In this document: piece by piece, positions 11,346 through 22,939 of the stretch
How positions within the stretch are numbered: the stretch's first letter is position 1
Layout: every line of letters starts with the position of its first letter
Source of the DNA: Argyresthia goedartella
Lineage: Eukaryota > Arthropoda > Insecta > Lepidoptera > Argyresthiidae
DNA length: 64,000 nucleotides
Assembly: GCA_949825045.1 (NCBI GenBank)
Contig: OX463807.1
Location: forward strand, 11,929,501 to 11,993,500
Direction: 5' to 3'
Position numbers and translations under genes: made by a program
The notes under the pieces: model-generated
The model's input: the letters and a program-made list of their open reading frames with translations, nothing else
Database searches by the model: none
Told to the model about the DNA's origin: nothing

Positions 11346-12089
11346 TCGCAGCTGTAACATTCTGACTATCGGAGCAATAATATAAACTTAAGATGGGAAA
11401 GCGTAACTGCCGTAAACTCCATATCAACTATCAGCCAAAACTACAACTCTACATTTCGCTTTTGAGCATTACTTCCAAGCGAGTTAATAGGAAAGCGGTA
11501 AAGACATTCCGATCCAACTTTGTTTGAACAAGTACGAGAATCAGCCAACTTGCTGAGTTGCACAAAGAAGTTCGGTAAACTGTTTTGTCTCACAAAGGGC
11601 TTAAGTCCGGACTGATAATGCAGAGGAGAAGCAAAAAGAACGAGGCTAAACAAACATGGAGTCGTAGAGTCTTGTCTCTGTAAACAATAAATTATTCCGA
11701 ACCGAGAGTCAATCTCCTTGTGTACCGCACTTTGTTTATATTTGCTTGACGTCAACTCGGCGACAAGTCACAATATTAACGGTTACAATTCGCGATGAAA
11801 TATTCGTTTCTCACAAATCTTTATTTATATCACAAAGCCGTCAAGTCGTCAACAAACAAAACTTTACTACTACATTTATAAGGATTCAAGGGTCAAACAA
11901 AACAACACATTCGGAGAACAAAGACGTCTAAGGCTTGACAGATAGAACGCAAGTTAACATTCTCGGATAAAAGACAACTTGTAATGAGTTGTCAAAATTA
12001 ATATGCGGTCGGGCCAAAGACATAACGCCTTATCCCATATGGGATCTCAGGCACAGATTTGAACACGTTATAAATCAAAGAACACTCAC

Positions 12090-12304
12090 CATAATTCCAG
12101 AACCGGTAAACTGTTACGGTTGCGAAATAACATTCGAGAGAAAAACTCTGCTTTGATATTTGTCTTGCGCAAGTTACACCGTGCTAATCGGGTCCAGCTG
12201 AGGTTTAATTTAACACGCAATGATTCCGATAAGTCTAATATTAGACACGAGTGCTGATTATTTATGTGGGGTGGCAGTGGGACGCACTTCCCGGCTGTAT
12301 GCAC
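12090..12304 (-). CDS. candidate alternative first exon ending in a strong splice donor
   Basis: A minus-strand frame runs from an ATG at 12304 for 71 codons plus two bases to a consensus donor ATG|GTGAGT at 12090-12085. Upstream (about 12305-12420) there are GA repeats and CG-rich words that could be a promoter. If spliced to the exon at 11130, the phase (two bases carried) fits only the Cys-containing frame of that exon. The N-terminus is not a signal peptide, and no domain is visible. It may equally be a non-coding first exon with the donor real and the frame accidental. Confidence 0.25.
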
Positions 12305-12419
12305 CGGACTACTCTCTCTCGCTAGATGTGATGTGGCCGGTCTGCCGGTGTTGTTACGCTCCGAGCATGCACAGGCTAATTCTAAATTGCTAGCTTTGAG
12401 CTACCGCACAGGCCCCAGA

Positions 12420-13320
12420 TCTTAGAGGCTAGATTATTTGACAGCAATGAAGAACGTACCAAGTAAAAGTTTAGCTAATTCCGATGTTACGAGTACCTGC
12501 TGCAAAGTCGTCAGTAAGTTAGTCGTCAAAACAATGTGAACGTTGTCGCAAGGTTAATTTGGAAAATTTGTCACTTAGGCGCAAGTTACAAAACTGAGTA
12601 ACTTTGTTAATTTATTATTAAGAGGGATAGGTAAATTAGATGAAGTTCTTCTTTTTCAAAATGCCAAAATATAAAAATCGTAAATTACTATGTATGGTTA
12701 ACTATCTATCATTTCTCGAGCAATTTTAGCAATAGGGGTTGAATGTGACCCACTTATAAAATAAAAGCAATCAAATATTTTTTACTAACTAATTGAAAGC
12801 GAACTGTCGTCGAGCTAGTTACTTTATCCTTGTGGTCGGGCGGGAGCGCAGAGCCAACGACCTCTCACCGAGGTAATCTTTCCTTTTTTATGATACAGAT
12901 GGGATAATGCATGGTAACGTAAACTCTAAATATTAACATACAAGATAAGTGCATCCACATAAGAATCTGTGCATGTTTTTGAAAGACTGAAACTTAAAAT
13001 TTTAAATTGTCCTAGAAAGTTCCAATTGATTATCTTTCATGTCTGCACATCAAATTTATTATGTTAACACGTTCACTGCAATAGGGGGTCATACAAGCCC
13101 TTCGCGTCCTTTCGCGACGTTGCGGGAAGAGAACGACCGAACTTTCACAATTTGCGAAGACTGTTTATGGCATTTTTTGTGTATGAAAGAGATGAATAGT
13201 GATTTTGATTCATCTTTAAATTGCCTACTATATGGTGTGAACATATAACACGGGATATGTCGCCCTTTACCGCACTGCACTAAAAAAAACAGTACGGCCG
13301 CACAACCCTGCTGCACTGAA
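12420..13320. other. intron-like sequence, no feature recognised
   Basis: No supported gene. The plus-strand 69-codon frame near 13039-13248 overlaps a minus-strand 75-codon frame, and neither has a recognisable product. Confidence 0.4.
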
Positions 13321-13330
13321 TTACCGGCCT

Positions 13331-13398
13331 ATGTGCTCGAAATTCTTCATCGATTTCAAACTATTATTTATGTAAATCGATGAAACATTCGAGCACAT
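13331..13398. repeat. hairpin with 24-25 base arms
   Basis: The left arm 13331-13356 (ATGTGCTCGA...CATCGATTT) pairs with 13374-13398, with a small internal mismatch and a loop of about 17 bases. The geometry would suit a microRNA precursor or the remnant of a foldback element. Nothing distinguishes these from sequence alone. Confidence 0.5.
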
Positions 13399-13399
13399 T

Positions 13400-14530
13400 G
13401 CAACAGATACTATTATATTCCTTGCGTTTGAATTTTCATCATTGCTACCCACAAATTCATCGTCCACTTTCCTTTTAAAATATAACTTTATTTTTGTTTA
13501 CGAAATCGTACAAAATTAATTAAATTTCACAATCAATAGAAATCTCCTTACAGCTCCGACCGACGACTTCATTACGAAGCCAGCTGAAGCACTTGAAGGA
13601 AATGTCAATTCTCTCCCACTCGCGAATCGCGATCGCTTCCCCAATACAGTCCCTAGTCCTTGTGACGTACTAAACAAAACACGTTACTTACTCTAAAAGG
13701 GATAACTGGATGAGTTCGCCACTAAACATTAAATAATTCATTGAAACATGCCGACTCAACGAATCGGCGAGGAACAGTTAATTCGAGTATTTCCATTTAA
13801 CAATGAAATCAGGGTGTGATTCCATCTGCAAACCGAGATAGCGATAGCAAAAGCGAAATGACGACGGAAAAGCGAATTTGACAGAGCTGATAGCAGAAGT
13901 CATGGCGAGAGAGCGGGATGCAAAATAAACGAGTTTTTTCTTAGATGTAACTGAAATTACGTTTTCATGTATCGCTAAGGGCGGTATGCAGCTTGGAGAA
14001 GACGCCGAAGTTCTTACTTGTTATTAACTTTCGACCAAGTTTGAGATGAAATCAGGCGGAACTCGATCTTCCAAAATTACAAATAATACTTATCAACTAA
14101 TTTAAGCAAATATAAAGGTTAATTTTGGTAACAAAGTTTCTTACTTTACTTCTTTTACAATGGGCTGATAAAGTTTGCACAATTGAAGGAAATCGTATTG
14201 TTAGAGACTTTTAATGACCAGATTACATAGAAATGATTCCGTTTAGTAATTATTAAACAATAACATGCTCACATTAAAGCAAATAATACACTTTTAACGA
14301 CGGTCTTTTCAAAAGAGGGAGGACTTATCAATAGAAAAGAATTTAGAACAAAGAAATTCACGAAGATGCGACATGAAAAAATAAAGTGAGTGTTTCAACT
14401 AAAGTCAGTGTGATAACAACATCGCTTGAGGGGAACATATTTTATACTTACAAAACTCTACATCAGCGCAAATTCCTTCAAAGGAGCAGGTGAAATAGAA
14501 AAGAGTACACAAAAAATCACTAGCATGCGT
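13400..14530. other. intron-like sequence with isolated donor-like sites
   Basis: No coding feature was identified. On the minus strand, consensus donors GTAAGT occur near 13692 and 14450, which could end non-coding first exons, but no supporting acceptor or frame was found for the former. Confidence 0.3.
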
Positions 14531-14533
14531 CAC

Positions 14534-14587
14534 CTTTGACGCGTCGCGGGTCTGCGCGGGCCCCGGGGCGACGCGGACGCTGAGGGC
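14534..14587 (-). CDS. candidate 54-base GC-rich cassette exon
   Basis: An acceptor TGACATCCGCAG precedes 14587, and a weak donor GTGACG follows 14534. Length is a multiple of three and all three frames are open, so it could be inserted between the upstream exons and 11038-11130 without a frameshift. In the expected phase it reads PQRPRRPGARADPRRVK. A stronger donor at 14451 would give a 136-base exon in another frame. The CG richness may instead mark a promoter. Tentative. Confidence 0.2.
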
Positions 14588-14589
14588 CT

Positions 14590-15340
14590 GCGGATGTCAC
14601 AGGGCGACTGTGACACGGCTCGGGCCCACAATGGACACTATCTGTATGTACATCACAATAAAATACCCGCTTTGTGCTCTCGTTGCGACACGCTGGACTA
14701 AACACCCAGACACTGGCAATCACGGACGAGTTTCAACTCTATATGGAAATGTTTACAGGTGATGCGAAAATGTTTAAAGCCGATTAAAGGTATATGCTGT
14801 TAATTTTAACTGTCGGTGGCACCCAACGTGGTTTTGTATTTTAGTCAGTAATACATTAGATAGGGTATAGTACTTCATATAACAACTCTGCGAAGGACAG
14901 ACGCTAGATCGCAATGTAGTGAAATCAATTAATGACCTTATCGATCAAACTGAAAAGGTATATCCCGAATGCATAAATGCGGTATCATATAACTATGATT
15001 GACAGATAATGGACAATGGAATTGTATGCATAATGGTCTTTAGGTATATATGTAATGGTTTTGGCTATCTGTCTCGCAGAACTGGTTTGAATGGTTAGTA
15101 TCAAAATAAAATACAAATATATGTTACTACGAGCAAATGTACGGAGATCCATCCATCATCGTTATTCATGTCACTTTGCCCTATTATATGCCAATCAGTT
15201 ATCAAAATATGTTTACAACTAGAAAAAATTACGCCCATTTTTACTGACATGGCAATAAAGTTGTTTAACCTTTAGCATTTTGTTGTTATTTGATTACCGC
15301 CTAGTCACAATCGGTCAAACGCTATCCATACTTTTAAAAT
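14590..15340. other. no feature recognised
   Basis: AT-rich sequence with no supported frame or repeat. Confidence 0.4.
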
Positions 15341-15349
15341 TAAAAGTCC

Positions 15350-16070
15350 TAACGTACTCAATGACTGACTGACTCACTGACTGATATGTTAACCCGCAGC
15401 CTGTACCGCTGATCCTACAGTCTTGAAACTTTGTCAGGGGTTCCCTAATACATAGCGTAGGGTAGCACTAAGAAGGGATTTGGCGAAATTGATCCCCTAA
15501 GAGGGGAGGAAGGGGGGGAATGTGGGGCTGAAGTTAAGATACAAATCAAAAACTACTTGACGGCCGAAGCCGGGAGCAACTGCTAGTCCAGTTATACAAA
15601 TATAGGATAGTAATAAGTCTACGAAAGGCACCATGCCTGTCGTTGCCAACAATGATTTCCACGAGATCCCTCACTTTAAAGGTTAGACTTTACCAATTGA
15701 AGAGGCGACTAAGTAGATTTTACTGAGGAAAATATTGATTAAATTATGCACAAGCAAGGTAAGGGCTATATAGGCTTTATAATCTATATATATGTAACGG
15801 TGACATATATGTAGATTACAGAGCCTATATTTTCAAACGATAGTTTGTAAACTATCGACAAATTGTAAACCAGACCGGTAGAGTTTAGAAAAGTTTAAAC
15901 CAGTACGCAATTTAACGGTTTTATTATAAACTAACGCGTCATATCGTAAGTAGTACGGTACAGTTTACAATTCATCGATAGTTTGTAAACTAACAAGAGA
16001 AAAAAAAATAGATTATAAACTAACGGTTTTGAAAATCTTGCATTGACATCTCATAGGTAAAGGCATAGAA
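15350..16070 (+). repeat. composite repeat family N, copy 1
   Basis: The first part (about 15350-15595) has GACTGACTGACTCACTGACTG, then GGGTAGCACTAAGAAGGGAT, and ends in a GGCCGAAGCCGGG segment. The second part (about 15780-16070) has GTTTGTAAACTATCG and ACGGTTTTGAAAATCTTG words. Both parts reappear in altered arrangement at 49858-50560, the second in reverse complement. It is non-coding, and its class is unknown. Confidence 0.5.
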
Positions 16071-16124
16071 AATCGAGTACTTATTTGTTACTTTTACTTC
16101 AGTACTTTTTGCCTCGACAAACCA

Positions 16125-16860
16125 AATCACTCTAGCTCAGTCTCTTCTTCTACCCCTCATCGAGTATGCTGATGTATGCTGGGTCAGTGCTAACGAAGAA
16201 TTACTGAACAAACTCGAACGACATCAAAACCTCGGGATTCGGTTCATCTTCGGGCTGCGCAAATACGACCATGTATCACAGCATTGAAAGAGTTGAAGTG
16301 GCTGCCGATCCGTCTCCGCTGGGATTCTCACATTCCTCAACCTCCCCTATAACATTTTTCGGAATCCACGCTATCTAATCTAACTACGAGACCGTTTTCA
16401 GTTTGAGAGGACCCACGCAGTTTCCATGCTCACGACCCCACAACATAACACCGCGTCCTACGAGCACGGGTTCAGACTCCGGGCCATTCGATTGTGGAAT
16501 GCACTCCCCTGCACCATCAGGGATAGTCTCGTGTGAAGAAGCATTTCCTATCTCTTTAGAAATATAGCTATTGGTATGTATGTATTTAATAGTAATGTAT
16601 GTTTAGGATGTATATAGTGTAGACACTCGTATAGAGTTTATTGAGTTGTAATATTGATGCATGTAAATACCAGGAAAATAATAATTAGTTTTGTTGTACA
16701 CATAGATCTCCCGTGCTCAGCTTTCTCATCCTGACTTGGTTTTCTGGAAGAGATTTCTTGCTAGAGAGAAGCTCGCCTTTGTACACTATTTTAAAGTATA
16801 TCTTGATATTTTAATTATTTGTGTGCAACAAAGAAATTAAGGTAAGGAATTAAGGCCCAA
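16125..16860 (+). mobile_element. decayed non-LTR retrotransposon fragment (RT C-terminus and 3' tail)
   Basis: Plus-strand translation from about 16130 gives LLPLIEYADVCWVSANEELL then LERHQNLGIRFIFGLRKYDH, the conserved C-terminal region of jockey-like reverse transcriptases, before frameshifts and stops. The 3' end has CTGGAAGAGATTTCTTGCTAG, then CTCGCCTTTGTACACTATTTT and GTGCAACAAAGAAATTA. The last part is shared with the solitary tail at 42430-42620. Confidence 0.75.
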
Positions 16861-17214
16861 GATCACACAAAACCACTGAAGTGCGCTTTGGAAAAAAAAA
16901 TAACTACTAAATTCATCTTTCTAAAAAAAACATCCTGAACATCCTGAACCTATCCTATATTAAAAAGGAAATTAAATAATTTAAATATAAAATTACTTAT
17001 TTTTCTCATCATTTTTATATCAAAACTTTCCTCTTTTAGAGCTCGTTATCAATCCTTAAATTTAATAAATTAGCTTATTCCTGTTTTTCAGTAAATTCCA
17101 AAAAACACCTAATTTTTAACGTCGCCCAGCGGCCCGTACTATTCCGCGCCGCCCGCTACCCCGCCAGTACCGCTTCCCTAACAGACGACAACGGGCGAAT
17201 GCGGCGCCCCTCAC

Positions 17215-17255
17215 CTCAACAGCCAGAACTGGGCCTTAAGGAAATACTTATACAT
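17215..17255 (-). CDS. candidate short first coding exon
   Basis: An ATG at 17255 opens 13 codons (MYKYFLKAQFWLL, then two bases) up to a good donor, GAG|GTGAGG. Carrying two bases, it would join the Cys-containing frame of the 11038-11130 exon. The hydrophobic stretch is short for a signal peptide. The neighbouring CG-rich patch (17115-17215) would be intronic under this reading and might be a promoter or part of an unrecognised repeat. Confidence 0.2.
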
Positions 17256-18998
17256 CGATTTTCTTGGGCTACAACGGACACCATTCTGACTGAACAACTT
17301 AACTTTTCACATTAAACCTATGATTACCAACCAGCGTCACTTCATGTGCCACAGAAACGAAAATTTTGGAAAAGCCATCGCCGAATAACTGGTGCTGGCC
17401 TTAACGCTGGGAATACACGGGCAAATGTATCAATGCGGTTTAGTTATGCAAGCGCTTGAATTGTTCTGATTGTCGTAAAGGGGTCACTCGTTGTCCGTTA
17501 CCATTGAAGCGTGGACATGGGTGGACCTATCAAAGGGACGGAACTGCGGCTATCGGTGTAATGCGTGGTGGACGCACCCTGCGCAGGCGCATAGTCGGTG
17601 AAAACTAGGCTTTGTCGCGCATCCGGTGTTGGCAATTCATAAGGCTTTATCTGTTGCGTTTGGTACAGTATAAACAAATTATTTCGTAATGGCAAAGTAG
17701 GTAGGAGTAGACCAGTCACAATGACAAGGGGTAGTGAAGAGAGATCAGTCAGTCAGTAGTAATAACAATATTTTCGACATGTGATTCCAAATATATAGGA
17801 AGGGTGTAGTAACTGTAATTATTGTACACATGCTCAATAATTTCCAAGAAAATTGTCCATGACATATTTTTGGGTAATTAATAGGTTTTTTTTAAATTAT
17901 TAATAGGTAATAATAATGTTTTGCTTCACATAATTATCCCGAGCCAGAAATTTAATCTGTTTTGGTTAGTAGGGTGAGATAAGCATTTTCAGTTGAAGGA
18001 AGCAATTCTGGATAAATGTGTAATCATCCAAGAGTAATACAAAGTATCAAGTATATATAAGTATCAAGTGCGGCAACCACCAAAAGCTTAACTTGGCATT
18101 TGGTTAAATAAATCGAGGATATAATTCAGCTACTGTCGATTTAGCTGCTAATCAAAATATAAGTACAAATAGTTTATTTCATTTCAAAGAAAATGGTTTA
18201 CAAAAACATCCTGTACCAGGAGATTCCAATCTTTCAGAATGACATAGATCTTTTTAGGAAAAAATAAAAATTCTGAGTTTGCAGGATCTCTCAATAACAT
18301 TAGTTTCAATATTAAATAATTTATCTTATGTATTTATATTAAATTACCATTGTGTGAGTGTGAAATTACCATGATAAGTGATTGGATATCCGGTTCTGAT
18401 AGTTCAGTCAGTGTAATCGAAGGCGGTCCTGCCTTGCCTTATCCTATTAAACTTTATTTAATTGTAACTTTATAGGGATTAGAAGTTAATTTTATGATAA
18501 TATTTCAGGGGATCACGGGCTACCTGCAATACGGATGAAAACTTGAGGACAACGTCAACATTCAAGATATTTGGGTCATAAATAGCTGAGAATATTTTGT
18601 TATTTTGTATAAATATCCACTATTTTGTTTGTGATCCGATTCATTTGTTAGTTCGAAGTACACAGAATTTCCCAAAATATGAGGGAAAAGAAACAGTATT
18701 CTCCAACTCGTAAGAATAAATATTCTTGAAAAATAGATTACAAGGTACCCGTAATAAACGCCCCGCCCAGAGGAATGAAGCTCATTTTTATAACTTGTCA
18801 TAAAACGTTATTTTAATTAGATTCGGTGAGGGCGAATAAAGGAGGCCTCTCATAAAACTGAAGCCTGCGATATTTCTGAATAAGTATTTGCTAGCTCCAG
18901 AACTGGGGGTTCCCAGTGAGGAACTATACCAATCTAAGTTAAGTCTGGAAATTACTCAATTAATAATTGAAGTCAAGTAAGTATCCTTCAGAATTGGT
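17256..18998. other. intron-like sequence, no feature recognised
   Basis: Short frames on the minus strand (for example 17498-17719 and 18562-18801) have no recognisable product or splice signals. No repeat shared with the rest of the window was noticed. Confidence 0.4.
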
Positions 18999-19006
18999 TT
19001 ACTGAC

Positions 19007-19301
19007 CAGATTTCAACTGCTTCGGAGCATCTTTCCTCTTCTTATTCCTCTTGATATTGCAAGTTAGCTTCTCGATCACCTTCAATATCTTCTCGCTGAC
19101 CTTATTGATGGTCCTTCGTTTCGGATCGTTGTACTTCGTTCGGGTCGCGTCGTCGACAGTCTTCTCGTTCCCGGAGTCAGCACTGTCCTCGGTCTCCGTG
19201 GCCGAAGAGTCCGACACCGCGTGGAAGACATACGGACTCGTCTTGAAGCAGGGCAGACTCGAGCTCATTGTAACTGAACCCAGTTTTGAAACGACAGTCA
19301 T
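19007..19301 (-). CDS. alternative first coding exon, or small single-exon gene
   Basis: The ATG at 19301 in AACAAATG context opens a frame with consistent G- or C-ending codons, unlike surrounding noise. It encodes about 98 residues: an N-terminal MTVVSKLGSVTMSSSLPCFK segment, an acidic Ser/Thr/Glu/Asp stretch near residues 31-47, and a basic C-terminal part with INKVSEKILKVIEKLTC and then KRNKKRKD. At 19007 there is a possible donor, TCTG|GTCAGT; ignoring it, the frame ends at a TAA two codons later (100 residues). Splicing from the donor leaves one base, which matches the exon at 11038-11130 exactly as the 34132 exon does. I favour an alternative promoter exon of the same locus. The family is not recognised. 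Confidence 0.55.
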
Positions 19302-21160
19302 TTGTTCCGAACAAAAGCGCGTTCCACTTTTCCCGCTTCGATTGGTTTAAAAAAGGAACTTATTTAAATTGTTTTCATCCAGATATGTCGTTAGTTAGAG
19401 AGACGGTGACGGCAATGAGTGAAGAAGTGAGCTACACTCCGTCCTGAAGATAACCTATGGTGCGTGAAGCCCATCCCAATCGGCAAGCCCAGGGGACCTT
19501 GGATTGTCTTCCGTGATTAGCTTTTGTAGCTGTAGCTAGATGACCGATCTACATACCTAAACTGACGTTAGTTACGGATCTGAGACTATTCCAGACTTGA
19601 TTGTGATGTATTTTATTTATTGTATTCAATAGTTTCAGGATTTGCTATTTCTGGTAGTTTATGTATATGTTAACGACAAAGTACGAAATCCAGGCCTCTT
19701 TAGCATTGTGTGTAATAATATCTCAAATGATCTTTTTTACACACATTGTCTAGTAAAGGAATAAAATGTATTCTAGACAATAGCAAACCAAGGCCATTAA
19801 ATGTATAAAATAAACATTATACCGTATTCTTTGATTACAAATACAACACAATATTATTTTTATTTTTAAAAGGGTTATATTATTTTTTACATGTCAACCA
19901 CCCCCTGACCCACCACTTCGGCCTGATTATATTTCCTGTGCAATTCAGAATTTTCAATCTTAAGCATTAAAAAAACCGAATTACATAATTGCATTGGTTT
20001 AGGCATTTTATAGAATGCCTGGGTAAAGTGTTGAATAAAAAATATTTATACGTTGTCTGCCCATTTTAAGCATTTATTTCACCTGTTTTGGGTCCATAAG
20101 AACATTCGACCTGCATCCTATTCTGACTGTAGGTAGGTGAGAACTGGTTCATACAACATTGGTGTCGATATCTACTAATTATTCTGGGAATTGACTTTTA
20201 GAGATTCGATGCAGAAATGCTTATCATTGTTTCTCTTACAACCTTGTATAAATTACACTAATCAACACTTTTTTTTTGGTAAAATCTTAAGTTAGATTTA
20301 GGCTGAATCTAGTGCACTAATTAGGGGATAAATATTGGTTTCATTCTAACAGATTAATGTTTTTATTAATTCACAATTATTATTATTTTTATAAAATAGA
20401 GCGTTTTTTTAGTCTGAGATAAGAAACATAAGGCTTTATTTAATTTGATTGAATGTGGGGTTCGAGGCTGGTCTCTGTACAAGCACCAGAACTAATAGGA
20501 TGTTATATGGGTGTCCCACCTTTCATGATATCGCACTTCTATTATGCGCACACCTACTCATATATTGGTCATATTTCACCCTGCTATACAATGAAATCGC
20601 CAAGGCTTTCAGGGATTTTAAAAAGTTTGGAGTCGTTCAAGTTGTGGGACATCTAAAAACTCTGCTTTCAGTGTTTCAATGCTTAATCTTGGATACTTAT
20701 GCGAGCCAACCGTAATGCTTTTGTAGATAGCGTTCAAGAACTGTATTATTATACCGATTTCGTAATCGTGGCATATTATATCGATTTACTGGGGATAATA
20801 TCGGTCTGACGAACTGTCAAGTTATTCGATACTGGCCAGTATCATAAAGACAAAGTTAAAATTGCTTTTCCCGGTATTCATAGTAATGTTATATTTGTTA
20901 GCACTTTTTTCCATTAATTGACGGTTGCTGCAGATGTACAACAAAGTTCTGGCACACAATATATAATATATTCATGCCAATTTTTGATTCCACAGTTCAT
21001 TTTTATAATGCCTAAAGTTTTGAGGAACTCTAGATATTCGATTCGCTATTTTTCATGCATGTGATCGCCAAAAATATACTTGATGATTTTGAAGTGGGAC
21101 GCCCACTGAACCAGAGGCGGGTGTTCGGCCCTCTATTGTAACTATTTCACCGACTTCCCA
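19302..21160. other. no feature recognised
   Basis: AT-rich sequence. A plus-strand 88-codon frame at 20449-20715 overlaps another frame of 67 codons, and neither shows a known motif. Confidence 0.4.
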
Positions 21161-21164
21161 GTGA

Positions 21165-21168
21165 AAAA

Positions 21169-21221
<53 letters not shown>
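21165..21221. repeat. poly-A then (AT)n microsatellite
   Basis: A run of 13 A is followed by about 22 AT units. Confidence 0.95.
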
Positions 21222-21222
<1 letters not shown>

Positions 21223-21660
21223 TCGGATCACCTACTTAAACAACGCCTCCGGTACAATTCCATATCGCATGTTCATTAAATAAAAATAAAAATAAAGTAA
21301 AAAACTTTGTTGAATAGATATTTCTTTAACGAATAGATATGCACTTATATGCTTTCTTCGCGTCATTTTTTGCCTCTTCAGTGGGATAAGTTAAGAAAGA
21401 AAGATGTCAGAAAAAGCTGATGTTATATTCGAAATCAACACGCTATAATAAAAATAAAACTATCGAAATAGAAAGGAAAATTTGAAAAGCATATTTTTTG
21501 TTGACCAGTGTTATTAATACGCACAAACCTCCGTGGGTTTGTGATGATAATGATGACTCTGTTTCATAAATCAATGAAAATATATAGTGATTTCCAAGAT
21601 TATCCGGTTCTCGATACAACCAGAAATGTATTCGTTGCGTTATAATAATAATAATAATAA

Positions 21661-21911
21661 TGTGCCGGTCGACTATGTTAGTCATATTTTCACGTAACGT
21701 TAAGATAAGTTGACGACCGTCACAGATAAGGTATATTTATATTCATCACGCACTATGTCTTATGTACGTCATTAATAACATGTACCAACCTAGTATATAA
21801 GCTAGGATTTCCTATGATAAAATTAGTCTAGTAAAGTCTCGTATTTGCGCGCATCTCAAGCCTTCTACTTTACTCCCGAAGATGTCGCTCTCCTTATAAT
21901 TGCCTCTGGCA
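21661..21911 (+). repeat. left LTR of the miniature retrotransposon (251 bases)
   Basis: Begins TG and ends CA. It matches the right LTR except for three substitutions and a 24-base segment, TATTTGCGCGCATCTC...TTC, present only here. A TATATAAGC box at about 21794 is a candidate promoter element. Confidence 0.88.
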
Positions 21912-22382
21912 AAGTGGTGACCCGACTTCTGAACATCAGCAACCTTCGGTAATAGCAGCATGGACCCAGCCGCGAAGAAAACTCCGTGTGCTGCCACCTT
22001 AGAAGTGCAGCAAGAAGCACTTCGTCCAAGATCGCCGAGCCCCGACTTCAGTTTGCATACCTATTTCAAACCACGCTGCTGAACTCCATAATCAAGACCC
22101 CACCCAAACCAAGACGACATCAAGCAAGCCATGACCGGACCAGATTTGAAAACGGACCAGAAGCCAAAAGATAAATAATTTCATCTGAAGATTTCCCGCA
22201 TCGAACTCAAGATACCGCAAGAAAACTGAACCGATAGTCAACTGACTGCTGATTTATCAAAATGGAGCTAAATGAATAATAATGAATAATAAATCAATTA
22301 TGTAGTGTGCGGCCAGTTTATTTTATGTTGTTCATTGTTATAAGTATATTCATTTATTTTTTTCCCTAAAGGGGGGAGTATC

Positions 22383-22609
22383 TGTGCCGGTCGACTATGT
22401 TAGTCATATTTTCACGTAATGTTAAGATAAGTTGACGACCGTCACAGATAAGGTATATTTATATTCATCACGCACTATGTCTTATGTACGTCATTAATAA
22501 CATGTACCAACCTAGTATATAAGCTAGGATTTCCCATGATAAAATTAGTCTAATAAAGTCTCGTACTTTACTCCCGAAGATGTCGCTCTCCTTATAATTG
22601 CCTCTGGCA
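22383..22609 (+). repeat. right LTR of the miniature retrotransposon (227 bases)
   Basis: Same termini as the left LTR, lacking its 24-base segment. It is followed immediately by an AAT microsatellite that belongs to the 3' tail of non-LTR element D. Confidence 0.88.
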
Positions 22610-22939
22610 AAAATAATAATAATAATAACGTTTATTTCAGATAAAGTACCCATAGCACAGAAAATGTACAATGTCATTAAAATAAAAAGTATAAATGCAA
22701 TAAAATTAAAACGCAATGACATAAAAATAAAGCAGATATATATCACAAACAGCCAGGATTAAAATTGTAAAACTATGTAGAAAAATAAATAATAATAAAA
22801 ATTAAAATAATTGAATAATAATTATTATAAATAACTTACTATTTTCTATTAGCACTCATATGTACTGAGAGCCAGTGTCTATGCAATGAACTGCAGATAT
22901 CGTCACAAACGGCTCGCACGATTGCATTTCCCGAGCCTC

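Larger units (their letters stand above)
21661..22609 (+). mobile_element. TRIM-like miniature LTR retrotransposon
   Basis: Two direct long terminal repeats, TGTGCCGGTCG...CTCTGGCA, flank only about 471 internal bases. After the left LTR comes a TGG-starting primer-binding-site candidate (TGGTGACCCGAC at 21914). Before the right LTR is a purine tract, AAAGGGGGGAG (22368-22378). Internally a 40-codon frame from 21960 begins MDPAAKKTPCAATLEVQQEA and may be a remnant gag start. There is no protease, reverse transcriptase or integrase, so it would depend on a helper element. Both flanks are ATA/AAT microsatellite, so the target duplication cannot be read. Confidence 0.88.

Noticed and set aside
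22400..22609. LTR pair as two unrelated repeats
   Set aside because: The TG..CA termini, the PBS candidate and the purine tract in correct positions make a single LTR element the better explanation.
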